In this document: positions 18,644 to 27,701 of the stretch, piece by piece
Layout: each line of letters starts with the position of its first letter
Position numbering within the stretch: the stretch's first letter is position 1
Source of the DNA: Marinobacter guineae
GTDB lineage: Bacteria; Pseudomonadota; Gammaproteobacteria; Pseudomonadales; Oleiphilaceae
DNA length: 64,000 nt
Direction of reading: 5' to 3'
Assembly: GCF_002744735.1 (NCBI RefSeq)
Contig: NZ_KZ319339.1
Location: 1,550,001-1,614,000 of the forward strand
Program-made: the position numbers and the translations under genes
The notes under the pieces: model-generated
The model's input: the letters and a program-made list of their open reading frames with translations, nothing else
The model's database searches: none
What the model was told of the DNA's origin: nothing

Positions 18644-18657
18644 TTGAGAAATATCAA
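18644..18657. promoter_or_regulatory. FNR/Dnr box before narK
   Basis: TTGAGAAATATCAA matches TTGAT-N4-ATCAA with one mismatch. Its centre is about 102 bp before the narK start at 18753, so activation at -41.5 would give a leader of about 60 nt. This predicts anaerobic or NO-dependent control of narK. Confidence 0.75.
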
Positions 18658-18752
18658 GAATGACTCCCCGCCCTGCTTTGCACAATGGTGTCGAGAAGCC
18701 CGGGTGCCGCGATGTTTGCGGTCAGGGTACGTTAACCGAGGGAGTCAAAATC

Positions 18753-20345
18753 ATGGCCAAAACCAACGCAGACATCGAACACTGGGATGTCGAAAGCGAA
18801 GAATTCTGGGAGCAGGAGGGCAAGCGCATCGCCTCCCGCAACCTTTGGATTTCCATCCCCAGCCTGCTGATGGGCTTTGCCGTCTGGCTGATGTGGGGGA
18901 TGATTACCACCCAGATGAAAAACCTGGGTTTTCCCTTCAGCATTGAGCAGCTGTTTACCCTCTCTGCGATCGCAGGCCTGTCCGGCGCGACACTGCGAAT
19001 TCCGGCCTCGTTCATGATCAAGATTGCCGGCGGTCGGAACACGGTGTTCCTGACCACCGCCCTGCTGATGATCCCGGCTGCCGGTACCGGCATCGCCCTG
19101 ATGAATCCGGACACACCCTTTATCGTGTTCCAGGCCCTGGCACTGCTCTCGGGTATCGGTGGCGGTAACTTTGCCTGCTCCATGAGCAACATCAGCACCT
19201 TCTACCCGAAGAGCAAACAGGGCTATGGCCTCGGCATGAACGCCGGACTGGGTAACTTCGGCGTCACCACCATGCAGGTGGTGATCCCGCTGGTGATGAC
19301 CGTTGGCATATTCGGAGCCCTGGCCGGTGATCCGATGCAGCTGCAAAGCCCGAGTGGCACCCTGATTGGCCGGATTGAGGCGGGCACCGACACCTGGATC
19401 CAGAACGCCGGCTTTATCTGGCTACTGTTCCTGATTCCGCTGGCGTTCGCCGGCTGGTTTGGCATGAACAACCTTAAGGTGGTTACCCCGAACCCCGGCA
19501 GCCCACTATCTGCCTTTGGCAAAATTCTCGGGCTTTATGGCGTCGGCATTCTGGCGTCCATTGCCGGTGTCTGGGCCCTGAGCGTCCTGAACATGTGGCT
19601 GGCACTGCCGCTGACCATCGTGCTCACCCTGATTCTTCTGCGACTGATTCCGGGTGACATCAAGCCCAACATCCAGAACCAGTTTGCCATCTTCAGCAAC
19701 AAGCACACCTGGTCCATGACAATTCTCTACATCCTCACCTTTGGCTCTTTCATCGGATTCTCGGCTGCCCTGCCGCTGTCCATCAGCGTCATCTTCGGAA
19801 ACATGATGGAAGTTGCCGCCGACGGCACAATGACTCGGGTGGTGAATCCGGAAGCGCCAAGCGCACTGACCTGGGCCTGGATGGGACCGTTTGTCGGCGC
19901 CCTGATTCGCCCCGTCGGCGGCTGGATTTCCGACAAGGTGGGCGGCTCCATCGTTACCCAGATCATCTCGGTTGTGATGGTGATAGCCTCCGTGGCCACT
20001 GGTTATGTGATGATGCTGGCGTACAACTCAACCGATCCGAATACCTACTTTGCGCCCTTCCTGATTCTGTTCATCATCATGTTTGCGGCCAGCGGTATCG
20101 GCAACGGCTCCACCTTCCGGAGCATCGGTTTCATCTTCAACCAGCAGCAAAAAGGCCCGGTTCTGGGCTGGACCTCCGCCGTGGCCGCCTATGGCGCATT
20201 CATCGCCCCAAGGGTAATGGGCCAGGAAATCCAGGCCGGGACTCCGGAAGTGGCCATGTACGGGTTTGCGGTGTTCTACGCCCTCTGCCTGGTGGTTAAC
20301 TGGTGGTTCTATCTGCGCAAGGGTGCGTACATAAAGAACCCGTAA
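18753..20345 (+). CDS. narK: NarK, nitrate/nitrite transporter (E. coli NarK type)
   Basis: A 530-aa MFS transporter of the nitrate-nitrite porter family. It follows E. coli NarK closely from the start: FWEQEGKRIASRNLWISIPS, then GGGNFACSMSNISTFYPKS and GLGNFG (nitrate signature), and TFGSFIGFSAAL with a second signature GIGNGSTF. This type exchanges nitrate for nitrite. About 60 residues are inserted between helices 5 and 6 and around residue 370 compared with E. coli. The start has GAGGGAG upstream. It is under the box at 18644. No narGHJI is visible. Confidence 0.92.
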   Translation: MAKTNADIEHWDVESEEFWEQEGKRIASRNLWISIPSLLMGFAVWLMWGMITTQMKNLGFPFSIEQLFTLSAIAGLSGATLRIPASFMIKIAGGRNTVFLTTALLMIPAAGTGIALMNPDTPFIVFQALALLSGIGGGNFACSMSNISTFYPKSKQGYGLGMNAGLGNFGVTTMQVVIPLVMTVGIFGALAGDPMQLQSPSGTLIGRIEAGTDTWIQNAGFIWLLFLIPLAFAGWFGMNNLKVVTPNPGSPLSAFGKILGLYGVGILASIAGVWALSVLNMWLALPLTIVLTLILLRLIPGDIKPNIQNQFAIFSNKHTWSMTILYILTFGSFIGFSAALPLSISVIFGNMMEVAADGTMTRVVNPEAPSALTWAWMGPFVGALIRPVGGWISDKVGGSIVTQIISVVMVIASVATGYVMMLAYNSTDPNTYFAPFLILFIIMFAASGIGNGSTFRSIGFIFNQQQKGPVLGWTSAVAAYGAFIAPRVMGQEIQAGTPEVAMYGFAVFYALCLVVNWWFYLRKGAYIKNP

Positions 20346-20581
20346 CTGGTATCGTTACTTGTAACACGACCCCTGCCTCTTGGCCCCAACAGGAGCCTAC
20401 GTGGGGGTTCTTATTTCTGCCCGCCTAGGCACAACCTCCGTGGACTCGTATACGAAATAGCCGAACGTTCATTGAAATTAGCCTGAGGTGGCACTATAGT
20501 TCGACACAGCTCATCTACCAGCCCACGGGCGTAAGTGTGGAAGGAGTTACGGCCCCGTCCTCTTCGAGGGCGCGGCCAGCC

Positions 20582-21070
20582 TTATTTCCGGCTAGTGTTT
20601 CTTTTCCAGCGCTTTGTGTATTTGTCCCGTTGGTGTTGGCGGTCGATGTAAAAGGCCGTCCAGGGCAGTGTGTATGTTGCTCGCTCGGCTAGAACGACCA
20701 AGTAGCCTTCCGCCTCGAACCAGAGATGAATCCGGTTTTCGTTGCCCCGTTTTTCTGACCACACTTTCAATGCTGGGTCTTGCTCGTTTTCGATGACCGG
20801 GCGGGGCCAACGGATTCGCTCACATCTTCTAAAATCCGGTGTTCTCTCAGCTTCCACGCTTCCTTCGCTGGTCATGTGCCAGAACGTCGCTTCCTTCCCG
20901 TCTACAATTGGGTGCCTTTTCAGGGCCAAATGCTGTCCTCGGAACACCGGCTTAGAATCTACGAAGTCTTGGCAGAATATTCTGTATATAGCCTCAAGAT
21001 ACTGCTCCCAGTTTCCGCCATAGTGGGAGAAAAGCTCCAGTTCGGGTAGCCAATCTGGTGTTCCATCCAT
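20582..21070 (-). CDS. Uncharacterised 162-aa protein linked to the RM operon
   Basis: Starts two bases after the DUF3800 stop (TGACCATG), behind AGGA, so it is the last gene of the hsd operon. The middle holds a strongly conserved-looking block: DGKEATFWHMTSEG, RRCERIRWPRP, then VVLAERATYTLPWTAFYID. I recall similar blocks in small uncharacterised proteins of phages and genomic islands, but no assigned function. A small basic fold with invariant His, Arg and Trp would suit an RNase toxin of the RelE/barnase-like kind; that is speculation. A TTG start at 21091 is possible but overlaps the upstream gene. Confidence 0.7.
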   Translation of the reverse strand: MDGTPDWLPELELFSHYGGNWEQYLEAIYRIFCQDFVDSKPVFRGQHLALKRHPIVDGKEATFWHMTSEGSVEAERTPDFRRCERIRWPRPVIENEQDPALKVWSEKRGNENRIHLWFEAEGYLVVLAERATYTLPWTAFYIDRQHQRDKYTKRWKRNTSRK

Positions 21071-21072
21071 GG

Positions 21073-21774
21073 TCAGGTCCTGCTGTTCCAAATCAGAAGA
21101 TTGAACTTCAGCTCTCGCATCATGGTATTGAGTGTCAGACGGTAGCCGCTGCGCTGCCTGATTCGTGCGATGAGAGCTTCCTTGGCGCTGTTTCCGGATA
21201 ATCCACGGTGCAGGTAGGACAGGGCGCCTATCAGCAAGTCTGCTACCTGCAGGTGTTCGACTTCATGGGAGTGGACACGTTTCACATCTGCAATCATTTT
21301 CCGTGAGAAGTCGTACGCGTTGGTGCAGAGAATGTCCTGAAGTTTTTCGACTTTCTCATGGCCCAGCGTGTCTTTGATGTCGATGTAGACGTAATAGCGG
21401 GATTCAGGGTCAAAAATGGTTTTCAGCATGGTGAAGTACATCTTGTAGTACCACTCATCGTGGTCCTGCTGATGTTGTTTATGGTCCAGAACGCTTTTGT
21501 CCGGAACCACCAGCCCGCGGAAATGTAGGTCGTCATCATCGAAAAAGTAATCAACAATGTCCTGATAGAAGGCGAGCTTCGATGGGCTCACCTTGGTCCA
21601 TTTGATTTCGAAATCACCCTCGAGCCCATGCTTCTGTTTGATTTCACGAATCCGCTCGGCGATTTCCAGACGTTTGTCTTTCGGGCACCAGACGGCGCCC
21701 AGAACCATAGCTTTCTGGCCATCATTTTCCAGATGACAGGATTCGTCGCAGTAAACGTTGTATTCGGTAGTCAT
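21073..21774 (-). CDS. DUF3800 protein, putative RNase H-like nuclease
   Basis: A 233-aa member of the DUF3800 family. The N-terminal YCDESCH (Asp10, Glu11) and the C-terminal HLQVADLLIGAL (QxAD) are the acidic motifs that give the family its RNase H-like prediction. DUF3800 genes are frequent in defence islands, but their action is not settled. The ATG overlaps the hsdS stop as ATGA, a sign that it belongs to this type I system and is made together with the specificity subunit. Confidence 0.83.
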   Translation of the reverse strand: MTTEYNVYCDESCHLENDGQKAMVLGAVWCPKDKRLEIAERIREIKQKHGLEGDFEIKWTKVSPSKLAFYQDIVDYFFDDDDLHFRGLVVPDKSVLDHKQHQQDHDEWYYKMYFTMLKTIFDPESRYYVYIDIKDTLGHEKVEKLQDILCTNAYDFSRKMIADVKRVHSHEVEHLQVADLLIGALSYLHRGLSGNSAKEALIARIRQRSGYRLTLNTMMRELKFNLLIWNSRT

Positions 21775-23543
21775 GCTGAAAGTCCCTGTTCAACAATGGT
21801 TTCGGCCAGCTGGCAGCGGGTTTCGTTGGCCTGGTTCAGGCGCCCTTTGAGTTGGTCGCAGAGGGCCATGAGTTCATCAACTTTTTGGACGATGCGGTGC
21901 TGTTCCTCAAGAGGTGGTAAGGGAAAGGCATACATCATCACGCTGTTTGCTGACAGGTTTGGCTGCGCTGAGCCATTGTCAAACCTAAAGATTTGGCTAC
22001 GGCCAAACGGGCTGGTTAGGTAGCGGTAGATATAGCTGCGCATCGCTGGAAGGTATGGACGTATTATCATTAGGGAGGAAGCGATAGCTCCTTCCTCGTA
22101 GGGAGTAACAAAGGCCGTTTTTCCGAAGGTGGCACCGCGAAGGCAGTATACTAGGTCAGTAGGTTCAATTTTCCCGCTTCGCAACGAGTCATACTTTTCG
22201 CGTGTAATGAAGTGCATGTGAGTTCGTGTCAGCGTTCCGCTTGGCTCAATGTGGCCGGTGTTTATCCATGCCACACCGCGTTCCACATACTCTTCTTTGT
22301 TGGGGTAGTTTTTACTTCTATCACCGTTGATGAAAAGACCGAGTTCGCCAAACTTAACCCACTGCCAGTTTTGAGGGATCTCGAAAAGAGTCTCCTCTGA
22401 TGTGATAGCCGGAAGTTTCTTCGGGGTCTTGATTTGTTTAGCTTCAACAAGCTCTTGTTTGCGACGCTCGATGCTTGCGAGTAGTCCTTTGGCGGAATCG
22501 TCTCCCACATCCTGCTCCACCAACCGCCCCATCACCGCCAGTTGCAGAATCGTCTGCTTGAGCTTGTCGATGCTCTGTTCGGTGGTGAACAGGGTGTCGA
22601 AGTGGGCAGCGAGGCGGGCCCAGTTGTCGGCCAGTTCGGTGGCGCTTTCGGATTGGGTGAGGGTGCCGAGCAGTGTGTCCACGAGGGTTTCGTGGGCTTC
22701 GAGCTGGTCGCTGGTTTGCTGTTCCAGGCGGTCGCAGAGGGCCATGAGTTCATCGACTTTTTGGACGATGCGGTGTTGTTCTTCCTCTGGGGGCAGTGGT
22801 AGTGGTGTTTCCGAAAAATAGCCTTTTGGAACTCGCTTTTGGCCAGCGGAGCCGGTCATGACTTTTTCGCCTTCTTTCAGAAATCGTGGCGATTTCAGAA
22901 ACAGAAGTAAGAAGTACGGATTGATGGCAGATGAGAGTGGTCGCGCTACATGTAGTTCGGTTGTGCCGGCACCTATGCCATTTCTAAGGTTTCGGAAGAC
23001 AGCGGCCTTGCTGTTTTCAAAGCAAGGTGTGATTTTCGCCAGCCCGACATCTCCGTTTGCGAAGTGACTGTAGCCTTTCTTTATCTCTCCCCAATTACGA
23101 GGCTCATCTTCATGGTCACCATGGTATGAGGTAGTGACTAGAGGCATAGGAATGAAGGATGCCTCTAGCGAATCGTCTCCCACGTTGCGCGGGTTGACCT
23201 CCGCGATGGAGCCCAATCTTGTCCAAGACCAACCCACAGGGAGCTCTGACGGAGCCTCGTCCTGTGTTACTGGCGGTAGCGGCTTCGAGTTTTTGATTTT
23301 CTTAGACGCAATTAACTCTTTCCGACGCTCTGCAATGCGTTCTAGAAATTGGCCGGCGGGAGTGTCAGCAGGATTTTGCTCCACGAGCTTTCCATGGACA
23401 GCCAACTCCAGAATCAACTCCCGAAGCTTCTTAACCCCAGTCAGCTCAACCTTGCCATTACTCCCCCGGCCACTGCTGGACTTCTTTGATACCGCCCCAG
23501 TCCACAAATCCAGGTGTTCGGTAATCAACTCCTGCGCACTCAC
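21771..23543 (-). CDS. hsdS: HsdS, type I restriction-modification specificity subunit
   Basis: A 590-aa DNA-recognition subunit with two target recognition domains (about 105-260 and 375-545), each preceded by LELAVHGKLVEQ or LQLAVMGRLVEQ and an IERRKELI helix, and each followed by an almost identical EEQHRIVQKVDELMALCD coiled-coil region. Each domain begins with a W-x-W stretch (VGWSWTRLGSIAEV; NWQWVKFGELGLF). The two halves set a bipartite DNA target. It starts with GTG in a GTGA overlap with hsdM, behind GGAGGTG. Intact. Confidence 0.93.
   Translation of the reverse strand: MSAQELITEHLDLWTGAVSKKSSSGRGSNGKVELTGVKKLRELILELAVHGKLVEQNPADTPAGQFLERIAERRKELIASKKIKNSKPLPPVTQDEAPSELPVGWSWTRLGSIAEVNPRNVGDDSLEASFIPMPLVTTSYHGDHEDEPRNWGEIKKGYSHFANGDVGLAKITPCFENSKAAVFRNLRNGIGAGTTELHVARPLSSAINPYFLLLFLKSPRFLKEGEKVMTGSAGQKRVPKGYFSETPLPLPPEEEQHRIVQKVDELMALCDRLEQQTSDQLEAHETLVDTLLGTLTQSESATELADNWARLAAHFDTLFTTEQSIDKLKQTILQLAVMGRLVEQDVGDDSAKGLLASIERRKQELVEAKQIKTPKKLPAITSEETLFEIPQNWQWVKFGELGLFINGDRSKNYPNKEEYVERGVAWINTGHIEPSGTLTRTHMHFITREKYDSLRSGKIEPTDLVYCLRGATFGKTAFVTPYEEGAIASSLMIIRPYLPAMRSYIYRYLTSPFGRSQIFRFDNGSAQPNLSANSVMMYAFPLPPLEEQHRIVQKVDELMALCDQLKGRLNQANETRCQLAETIVEQGLSA
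21854..21908. repeat. Direct repeat within hsdS (partner 22730-22784)
   Basis: The 55 bp at 21854-21908 match 22730-22784 at 52 positions, 876 bp apart. Both code for the central conserved helix of HsdS. The near identity at DNA level, above what protein conservation needs, makes the pair a ready site for recombination that could delete or swap one recognition domain. Confidence 0.9.
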
Positions 23544-25036
23544 GCCGCACCTCCACCGGTGTTTTCATCACTGTTGTGGGAGCGCGCGTCGGCCAGGATA
23601 TCTCGCAGCTGATGGCGGATTTCCTGGATTTCGGCTTGCTGCTGTTCGTACTTGGCCAGCAGTTCGTCCGGGTCGTGGATGACCTGCTCACCTACGTGGG
23701 GGTTCTTGATGTCAAGGTTGTAGTTGCGGGCCTTGATATCGTCGATGGACACTTTCCAGGCCTGCTCGGTCTCTACCCGGCTGGCAAATCCGTCGGCCTC
23801 GATGCCCCACCAGTCGATTTCCGTCTGGAATTCGGCAAAGCGCATGGGCTTGGTCTTGTTGTAGCTCTTCACACCTTCTGGATATGGGTGCTCGTAGTAC
23901 CACACGTTTTCCGTGGGCTTGCCCTTGGTGAAGAACAGCAGATTGGTCTTGATGCCAGTGTAGGGATTAAACACGCCGTTGGGCAGGCGCACGATGGTGT
24001 GCAGGTTGCACTCGTCCAGCAGCTTTTCCTTGAGGCGGGTTTTCATGCCTTCGCCAAACAGGAAGCCGTCTGGCAGCACCACGGCGGCGCGGCCGCCGTC
24101 CCGCAGCAGGTGGATGAACAAGGTCATGAACAGGTCGGCGGTTTCCCGGGTGCGGAAGGCGCTGGGGAAGTTGGTTTCGATGCCGTCTTCTTCCATGCCA
24201 CCGAAGGGCGGGTTGGCGACGATAACGTCTACCCGTTCTTTCGGGCCCCAGCTGATGAGCGGGCGGGCCAGGGTGTTGTCGTGCTTGATCTGGTCCGGCA
24301 CTTCGATGCCGTGCAGAATCAGGTTGGTGGTGGCCAGCAGGTGCGGCAGGGGCTTCTTTTCAACGCCGTGGATGCTCTTCTGCAGGGTTTGTTCGTCCTG
24401 CGGGGTGCTGACGTAGTGCTTGCGCTTGTGCTCGATGGTGCAAGTGAGGAAGCCGCCGGTGCCGCAGGCCGGGTCCATCACTTTCTCGTCCAGTTTCGGG
24501 TCTACCCGGTTGACCATGAACTCGGTCACTGCCCGCGGGGTGTAGAACTCACCGGCGTTGCCGGCGCTCTGCAGGTCCTTGAGGATTTGCTCGTACATAT
24601 CGCCCAGCTCGTGGCGCTCGGCGGATTTGTTGAAGTTGACACCTTCCTGCAGTTTGTTGATGACCTGGCGCATGAGCTGGCCGGACTTCATGTAGTTATA
24701 GGCATCCTCGAACACGTTGCGGATAACCACGCCCCGGTAGTCGTCACCGGCCGGCTCCAGGTTCTGCAGGCCGGGGAACAGGGTGTTGTCGATGAAGTCG
24801 TTGAGTTCGTCGCCGGTCATGCCCTCCGGGTCGGCGGCCCAGTTGCGCCAGCGGAGGTGTTCCGGAATTGGAGATTTGTAGTCGTCGTAAGTAATTGCCC
24901 ACTCATCTTCCCGGTCGTCGAAAATTTTCAGGAACAGCATCCAGACCATCTGACCGATGCGCTGGGCATCGCCGTCTACGCCTACGTCTTTGCGCATGAT
25001 GTCCTGGATGGATTTGATGGTGGTGCTGATAGACAT
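23540..25036 (-). CDS. hsdM: HsdM, type I DNA methyltransferase subunit
   Basis: A 498-aa N6-adenine methyltransferase. SAM-binding motif I is DPACGTGGF at residues 188-196 and the catalytic NPPF is at 275-278; the N-terminal HsdM helical domain covers about 1-140. All core motifs are intact, so methylation should occur with HsdS. It is 50 bp downstream of hsdR and overlaps hsdS by four bases. Confidence 0.95.
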   Translation of the reverse strand: MSISTTIKSIQDIMRKDVGVDGDAQRIGQMVWMLFLKIFDDREDEWAITYDDYKSPIPEHLRWRNWAADPEGMTGDELNDFIDNTLFPGLQNLEPAGDDYRGVVIRNVFEDAYNYMKSGQLMRQVINKLQEGVNFNKSAERHELGDMYEQILKDLQSAGNAGEFYTPRAVTEFMVNRVDPKLDEKVMDPACGTGGFLTCTIEHKRKHYVSTPQDEQTLQKSIHGVEKKPLPHLLATTNLILHGIEVPDQIKHDNTLARPLISWGPKERVDVIVANPPFGGMEEDGIETNFPSAFRTRETADLFMTLFIHLLRDGGRAAVVLPDGFLFGEGMKTRLKEKLLDECNLHTIVRLPNGVFNPYTGIKTNLLFFTKGKPTENVWYYEHPYPEGVKSYNKTKPMRFAEFQTEIDWWGIEADGFASRVETEQAWKVSIDDIKARNYNLDIKNPHVGEQVIHDPDELLAKYEQQQAEIQEIRHQLRDILADARSHNSDENTGGGAA

Positions 25037-25086
25037 AAGTGTTCAGTTCCCGTGTGTTCAGAATGGGTGGTAAACCGTAATTCGGT

Positions 25087-27510
25087 TCAGGACGTTTGGC
25101 GGTACAGCTCGTCTTCCAGGTCTTTCACGGCTTCGGTGTAGCCCGGTTTGCCGCCAAAGGCATCTACAAGCTCCATCAGTGAGCCTATCTGGCTGAATGG
25201 CGCGAGGGTGAGGATTTTAACATCCTCGATGGGCTCGATACCGGAGTCTGTGTACTTGTCCAGCAGGGCATCCAGAACCTGTTTGCTGGCCCCTTCGTAT
25301 TTGCTGAAGTAATCCTGCTTGCGCACCTGCTCGGCCCGTTCCTTGCGGCTCAGGGGCGGCTGGTCGTAGACGATGTGGCAGATGACATCGAAGGGGTCGG
25401 GCTCACCCCCCAGTTTCTTGCTGACGTCCTTGATGAGGTCGTCCCAGATGACGCCTTGCTCGGCGAGTTCTTCGATAATGGCCTGTTTGCGCTCGGCCTG
25501 GTTCCAGTGCTTGAGGAAATCTGTAAGCGTGGCGTACTGCTCTTTCACTTTCTTGCGAGTGAAGTCTTTCAGGCTTTCGGTGATGAGCTTGCCGTCCGGG
25601 CCCAGGTACTGGACGCGTTCGGCGATAACGCTCACTTCCACATCACCCACCACGTACTTCACCCGCTTGGTCTTTTCCCCGTCACCAGAAGGCCAGGCGA
25701 GCGTGCTGTCATCGCTGTGCCAGCTTTCGCCGGGCTCGACTTCGTAACCTTCGGCCTCTTCACTTAACGGAAGCTCTGTCGCGGCTGGGTCCAGAACCTC
25801 GTGTTCATCATCCGGCACAATGGAATCGTCGCCTTTGGGCTCATAGACCTTCACCGGGTCGCCGTCGAACGCCGGGTCCGCGAACAGTTCGGTGGCCTTT
25901 TTGAAGTCCAGAATGGTGAACCAGTGCTTGTTGTAGTCGTCGTTGATGCGGGTGCCGCGGCCGATAATCTGCTTGAACTCAGTCATGGACTGGATGCGCT
26001 GGTCCAGCACGATGAGTTTGCAGGTCTGGGCGTCCACGCCGGTGGTCATCAGTTTACTGGTGGTGGCAATGACCGGGTAACGCTCTTCCGGGTTGATGAA
26101 GTTGTCCAGCTCGGCCTTGCCTTCCTGCTCATCGCCGGTAATACGCATCACGTACTTGCGGTTCTCCTTCACCCGCAGCGGGTTCAGGTTCACCAACGCC
26201 TGGCGCATGCGTTCGGCGTGGTCGATATCTTCGCAGAACACAATCGTCTTCTGGTAAGGGTCCGTCTGCTCCAGAAACTCGGTAACCTTCCTGGCAACCA
26301 CCAAGGTGCGTTTTTACAGCACCAGGGTACGATCGAAGTCTTTCTGGTTGTAGATGCGGTCATCGATGAGTTCGCCATGCTTGTCGGTCTGGCCTTTACT
26401 CGGGCGCCAGCCCTGCAGGTCGCGGTCCAGGTCAATGCGGACAACTTTGTAGGGAGCCAGGAAGCCGTCTTCGATACCTTGCTTCAGGGAATAGGTGTAA
26501 ACCGGTTCGCCGAAGTAGTCGATGTTGGATACTTCCCGGGTTTCCTTTGGTGTGGCGGTCAGGCCTATGTGGGTAGCGGCCGAGAAGTATTCCAGAATCT
26601 GGCGCCAGGCGGAGTCCACAGAGGCGCTGCCCCGGTGGCACTCGTCTATAACTACGAGGTCGAAGAAGTCTGGTGAGAACTGCTTGTAGATGTTCTGCTC
26701 TTCTTCGCTGCCGGTAACGGCCTGGTACAGCGACAGGTAAATCTCGTAGGACGGGTCTACCGTTCGGTTGGTGACCTTGGTCATGGCCTGGCCGAAGGGC
26801 TTGAAGTCGTTGTTCTTGGTCTGGTCTACCAGAATGTTGCGGTCGGCCAGGAACAGGATGCGTTTCTTCTGCCTGGACTTCCACAGACGCCAGATTATCT
26901 GGAAGGCCGTGAAGGTCTTGCCGGTACCGGTGGCCATCACCAGCAGGATGCGGTTTTGCCCGCGCGCCACCGCTTCTACCGTGCGGTTAATGGCCACGGC
27001 CTGGTAATACCGAGGTGTGCGGCCGCTGCCGTCATCATAATAAGGTTGTTCGACGGTTTGCCGGGCGGCCTGGTTGATGCCCTTGTGCTGGCAGTAAAGC
27101 TCCCAGAGGGTTTCCGGGGAGGGGAATTCGTCCAGGCCGAGGGTGGTTTCTGTCTGGCCGAAGAGCCCGGTGCGGTCGTGGAACAGAAAACCGTCCCCAT
27201 TGCTGCTGAACACAAAGGGGGCATCCAGGGCATCGCTATAGGCCAGAGCCTGTTGCATGCCGTCGCCAAGGCTATGGTTATTGTCCTTGGCTTCGATGAT
27301 AGCAATGGGCATGTTCTTCTTGAAGCTGAGAACATAATCCGCCCGGCGGCGTTTGCCACGGGTATGCAGCCTGCCACGCACGATGATGCGGCCGGCGGTG
27401 AACGACACTTCTTCCCGCACCTGGCTGTGCATGTCCCAGCCTGCGTTCTGCAGGGCCGGGTTGATGTACTTGGTACAGATGTCCCGCTCTGTGAGCTGTT
27501 TCTTGTCCAT
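25087..27510 (-). pseudogene. hsdR: hsdR, type I restriction subunit, split by an in-frame stop
   Basis: A 2424-bp frame for an EcoEI-type restriction subunit. The nuclease signature D58...EAK (73-75), Walker A MATGTGKT near 192-199 and the DECH box near 289-292 lie in the first part; helicase domain 2 (IIGRGTRINDD) and the EcoEI-type C-terminal domain lie in the second. A TAA at 26314-26316 (codon 399) interrupts DRTLVL-stop-KRTLVVARKV with the frame otherwise continuous. The position is normally a Glu, so GAA to TAA is a single-base change. Without read-through, the ATPase motor is severed and restriction is lost. A sequencing error cannot be excluded. Confidence 0.9.
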
Positions 27511-27651
27511 GTGCTCGCCGCCATTACTTCTGGTATGCAACCATCTGGTTTTGCGTGGTTTTGTGGCTTCAGGTTAGCCCATATCGTTAGGTTACAGAAG
27601 GTTTGTGTGCTTGTTGCCGAGCTCCGATGACCTACCCGTATCCGGCATTAT

Positions 27652-27691
27652 GCAAAAAGCCCGCAGGGATCACTCCGTGCGGGCTTTTTGC
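27652..27691. terminator. Bidirectional intrinsic terminator after narK (27702)
   Basis: A 14-bp perfect stem: GCAAAAAGCCCGCA pairs with TGCGGGCTTTTTGC around a 12-nt loop. The T-tracts on both strands sit in the stem. It follows the leftward narK stop by about 10 bp and also separates it from the hsd operon, whose first gene starts at 27510. Confidence 0.88.
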
Positions 27692-27701
27692 TCGACTGAA
27701 C

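Noticed and set aside
23576..25141. A 521-codon open frame antisense to hsdM
   Set aside because: It mirrors the intact hsdM gene and its product has the low-complexity composition of an antisense shadow.
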